DNA of 9,667 nucleotides. Source: Novosphingobium sp. (GTDB lineage: Bacteria > Pseudomonadota > Alphaproteobacteria > Sphingomonadales > Sphingomonadaceae). The stretch covers positions 1 through 9,667 of the forward strand of contig JAIXYF010000048.1 of NCBI GenBank assembly GCA_027490345.1. The letters run 5' to 3'. Shown piece after piece: positions 7,882 to 9,667 of this stretch. Each line of letters begins with the position of its first letter. Position 1 is the first letter of the stretch. The notes below the pieces were generated by a model. It was not told the DNA's origin and ran no database searches. It saw nothing but the letters and a program-made list of their open reading frames with translations. The position numbers were made by a program, and so were the translations under genes.

Positions 7882-8174
7882 GCGAGGAGTTTCTCGGGCG
7901 AACCTTCAAGTCGGGCAATTCGGTTGCCCTGCGCTTGCCCAAAGGCCTTGGCATTGAGGAAGGCACCAAAGTCCGGATGGTCAAGGAGGACCGCATGACC
8001 TTCCGCGTGGAGCCGGTGGACCAGCCGAGGCGCAAGATCGATGTCAGCGGATTTGCCGGCAAGGCGCCATGGTTGAAGCCGCTCCCGCCTGAATTGCGCG
8101 AGTTCGAAGAGCGGCCGAGCACCATTGCTGCACGCCAACGGGCTGAGGAGGAAGCCCCGGAACGCGGTGCGTGA
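7878..8174 (+). CDS. vapB: AbrB/MazE-fold antitoxin (VapB)
   Basis: Antitoxin that should neutralise the adjacent PIN toxin and, with it, repress the operon. The 98-residue protein carries the swapped-hairpin AbrB/SpoVT DNA-binding motif at about residues 5-48: GRTFKSGNSVALRLPKGL, then GTKVRMVKEDRMTFRVEPV. The C-terminal half (WLKPLPPELREFEERPS and the acidic/Arg-rich end) is the expected extended toxin-binding tail. It starts at GTG 7878, overlapping the upstream stop as GTGA, and its own stop overlaps the vapC start in the same way. The tandem GTATATAC sites before the first gene are the natural target. Confidence 0.93.
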   Translation: MSEEFLGRTFKSGNSVALRLPKGLGIEEGTKVRMVKEDRMTFRVEPVDQPRRKIDVSGFAGKAPWLKPLPPELREFEERPSTIAARQRAEEEAPERGA

Positions 8175-8548
8175 TCCGCTATCTGATTGATGCGGACAGT
8201 TCGATCTATGCCATGGTTGATGCCGCTTCCCTGGTGAACCGGCACATCGGGGAATGCGCGCCGGGTGAAATTGCGATCTCCGCCATCAGCTTTTCCGAGA
8301 TTGCCTTAGGCACCCAGTTGCAGAAGCCTCCTCCACCTGAAGTGCTGGACGCCTTTATCGCGGCCATTCCGATCCTGCCCTTCGACGAAGCCGCCGCGCG
8401 CGAATACGCGAAATTGCCCTTCAAGCGCGTGCGCTTCGACCGGCTGCTGGCCGCGCATGCGCTGAGCATCGGGGCGACGGTGGTGACGAACAACGGGGCA
8501 GATTTTGCCGATGTGCCGGGGCTGAAGGTCGAGAACTGGACGGTGTGA
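8171..8548 (+). CDS. vapC: PIN-domain ribonuclease toxin (VapC)
   Basis: Mg-dependent RNase of the VapC/FitB type; members cut tRNAs or rRNA, but this target is unknown. The 125-residue protein starts IRYLIDADSSIYAM and keeps the acidic quartet D7, E43 (SFSEIALG), D90 (FDRLLAAHAL) and D111 (TNNGADF). It ends VPGLKVENWTV, like many full-length family members. The usual DTN after the first strand is DAD here, with Asp at the Asn position. GTG 8171 overlaps the vapB stop (GTGA), so toxin translation is coupled to antitoxin translation. It appears intact and presumably active. Confidence 0.94.
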   Translation: MIRYLIDADSSIYAMVDAASLVNRHIGECAPGEIAISAISFSEIALGTQLQKPPPPEVLDAFIAAIPILPFDEAAAREYAKLPFKRVRFDRLLAAHALSIGATVVTNNGADFADVPGLKVENWTV

Positions 8549-8895
8549 TGATCCTTCCGCTGCTGCTCTTCGGGCTTATCCTGCCGCTGCTGCTGGGCTT
8601 TTGCCTCGGGCGGTGGCGCACCGATCTCGGGCGTCGGCGGCTGCTGTGGTATATTACACTGCCGTTTCCGGCGTTAGTTGCCATCCCTTCGCTGTTTCTG
8701 GTTGTCTCGACTTTGCTCACCCCAAGCAGCCGTTGCGGCACCGATGCCTGCGGTATGGCGATCGGTGTTGGCCTCATGGGCCTTGCTGCGGCGGCACTGT
8801 TCCTTGGCCTTGGCCTTGCTCTTGTCTGGGCTGGGCTCGCACTGGCAGGGCGCACCAGTGCATCGACCAGCAATGAGGCAGATACTTTCGAATGA
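8548..8895 (+). CDS. Small three-helix membrane protein, unknown function
   Basis: Not recognised. The 115-residue protein is almost wholly hydrophobic, with predicted helices at about 2-20, 32-57 and 70-100. An Arg-rich loop (GRWRTDLGRRR) follows the first helix, which suggests that loop is cytoplasmic. Two cysteines (63 and 68) sit in the loop between helices 2 and 3. The start could be GTG 8545 (GTGA overlap with vapC) or ATG 8548 (sharing one base with the vapC stop); I give the ATG. Its stop overlaps the trmD start as ATGA, so it bridges the toxin-antitoxin operon and trmD. I see no feature tying it to toxin function. Confidence 0.65.
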   Translation: MILPLLLFGLILPLLLGFCLGRWRTDLGRRRLLWYITLPFPALVAIPSLFLVVSTLLTPSSRCGTDACGMAIGVGLMGLAAAALFLGLGLALVWAGLALAGRTSASTSNEADTFE

Positions 8896-9667
8896 CCTTC
8901 CAAGCCACCGTCCTCACCCTCTACCCGGAGATGTTCCCAGGCCCCCTCGGCGTCAGCCTCGCTGGCCGCGCCATGGCCGAGGGCAAGTGGGCCATCGATA
9001 CCGTCCAGATCCGCGATTTCGCGGCCGACAAGCACCGCACTGTCGATGATACGCCCGCAGGCGGCGGCGCTGGCATGGTCCTGCGCGTCGATGTGCTGGC
9101 CAAGGCCATCGACCATGCGCGGGGCAATTCCTCCCCGAGCTTGCTCGGGGAGGGGGACCACCCGCAGGGTGGTGGAGGGGTAATGGCGCCGCCAGCCCCT
9201 CCACCACTGCCTTCGGCAGCGGTCCCCCTCCCCGAGGCAAGCTCGGGGAGGAATGACCGCCCTGTCATCGCGCTCACCCCGCGTGGGCGTCCGCTCACGC
9301 AGGCCCGCGTGCGCGAGCTGGCGGCTGGTCCCGGCGTCATCCTGCTGTGCGGCCGGTTCGAAGGGTTTGACGAGCGCATCTTCGAAGGGCGCGCCGTGGA
9401 GGAAGTCTCTGTCGGCGATATCGTCCTCTCGGGCGGAGAGCCTGCCGCGCTCATGCTGCTGGATGCTTGCATTCGGCTGCTTCCCGGCGTAATGGGCGCG
9501 GCTTCCAGTGGGAGCGAAGAGTCGTTCGAGAACGGCCTCCTCGAATACCCGCACTATACCCGACCCCAGGAATGGGAAGGGCGCACGATCCCTGAAGTGC
9601 TGCGATCGGGGGATCATGCGAAAATCGCTTCATGGCGGAAACGCCGGTCTGAAGACGATACCCGGTC
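8892..9667 (+). CDS. trmD: tRNA (guanine-N1)-methyltransferase TrmD with in-frame palindromic insertion (partial at the right edge)
   Basis: Methylates G37 of tRNAs that read certain codons (mainly those starting with C) with SAM, preventing +1 frameshifting; essential in most bacteria studied. I read 258 codons without a stop. Conserved blocks are TVLTLYPEMFPGPLG, DKHRTVDDTPAGGGAGMVL, VIALTPRGRPL, ILLCGRFEGFDER, VGDIVLSGGEPAA and LLEYPHYTRP. Residues about 78-121 are foreign to the family: Gly/Pro/Ser-rich sequence encoded by the palindromic element at 9127-9254. They replace the short linker at E. coli 72-83. The residue aligned with catalytic Asp169 of E. coli is Glu (SEESF rather than EDSF), while the Arg aligned with Arg154 is kept. 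ATG 8892 overlaps the stop of the upstream membrane gene. rplS would be expected next, outside the window. Confidence 0.95.
   Translation, partial: MTFQATVLTLYPEMFPGPLGVSLAGRAMAEGKWAIDTVQIRDFAADKHRTVDDTPAGGGAGMVLRVDVLAKAIDHARGNSSPSLLGEGDHPQGGGGVMAPPAPPPLPSAAVPLPEASSGRNDRPVIALTPRGRPLTQARVRELAAGPGVILLCGRFEGFDERIFEGRAVEEVSVGDIVLSGGEPAALMLLDACIRLLPGVMGAASSGSEESFENGLLEYPHYTRPQEWEGRTIPEVLRSGDHAKIASWRKRRSEDDTR
9127..9254. mobile_element. Multi-hairpin palindromic repeat element inserted in frame in trmD
   Basis: A 128-bp element is bounded by ATTCCTCC and GGAGGAAT. The outer arms (9127-9159 and 9221-9254) are complementary over 33-34 nt with one 1-nt indel. The inner arms (9170-9180 and 9196-9206) pair perfectly over 11 bp. 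Nested local hairpins are CTCCCCGAGC-TT-GCTCGGGGAG (9131-9152), CCACCC-GCA-GGGTGG (9158-9172), CTGCC-TTC-GGCAG (9207-9219) and CTCCCCGAG-GCAAG-CTCGGGGAG (9228-9250). It codes for no protein of its own and resembles non-autonomous palindromic repeats (REP/MITE-like). I believe similar units are dispersed in sphingomonad genomes; only one copy is in this window. Confidence 0.85.

Noticed and set aside
9127..9254. trmD as a pseudogene broken by the palindromic insertion
   Set aside because: The frame is open through and beyond the element, and all downstream TrmD blocks follow in the same frame. Nothing shows loss of function.
9127..9254. Rho-independent terminator within trmD
   Set aside because: The hairpins are strong but no U-run follows any stem, and the element lies mid-gene. 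Some polarity through structure remains possible.
8421..9617. 398-codon minus-strand frame across vapC, the membrane gene and trmD
   Set aside because: It spans three convincing plus-strand genes and has no domain of its own; its length results from high GC content.

Overview
The window looks like chromosomal DNA from a GC-rich alphaproteobacterium, most likely Sphingomonadales (a Novosphingobium, Erythrobacter or Sphingomonas type). This rests on the order ffh-rpsP-rimM-...-trmD, the bS16 protein with a long Ala/Glu tail, frequent GTG starts with GTGA overlaps, and a GC-rich palindromic element of a kind I associate with sphingomonads. The assignment is inference; there is no rRNA here.

Layout. 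(1) 1-1673, minus strand: a membrane-anchored GGDEF-EAL cyclic-di-GMP protein that runs off the left edge. (2) 1674-1964: a divergent promoter region with a short inverted repeat. (3) 1965-4460, plus strand: the translation/secretion block ffh (SRP GTPase), rpsP (bS16) and rimM (30S maturation). (4) 4507-8895: a 4.4-kb accessory block between rimM and trmD, which normally lie side by side. It holds a GRDP/DUF1399-like tail-anchored protein coupled to a TIGR04222-like Cys/Gly-rich membrane protein, an exported SxxK serine hydrolase, a three-gene toxin-antitoxin operon (small MSYCRWS-type protein, AbrB-fold VapB, PIN-domain VapC), and a small three-helix membrane protein. (5) 8892 to the right edge: trmD (tRNA m1G37 methyltransferase), nearly complete.

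The most striking feature is inside trmD. A 128-bp multi-hairpin palindromic element (9127-9254) sits within the reading frame and is read through without a stop. It adds about 40 residues to an enzyme that is normally essential, at a position matching a loop between conserved blocks. This resembles the in-frame Rickettsia palindromic elements, but in a GC-rich sphingomonad-like genome.

Other points of interest are two hexanucleotide arrays with G-quadruplex potential on opposite strands about 0.85 kb apart, both translated in frame (Tyr-Gly and Ala-Gln/Thr-Gln repeats); a tandem GTATATAC operator over a probable promoter ahead of the toxin-antitoxin operon; and an unbroken chain of overlapping genes from that promoter into trmD, which could put an essential tRNA-modification gene partly under toxin-antitoxin autoregulation.
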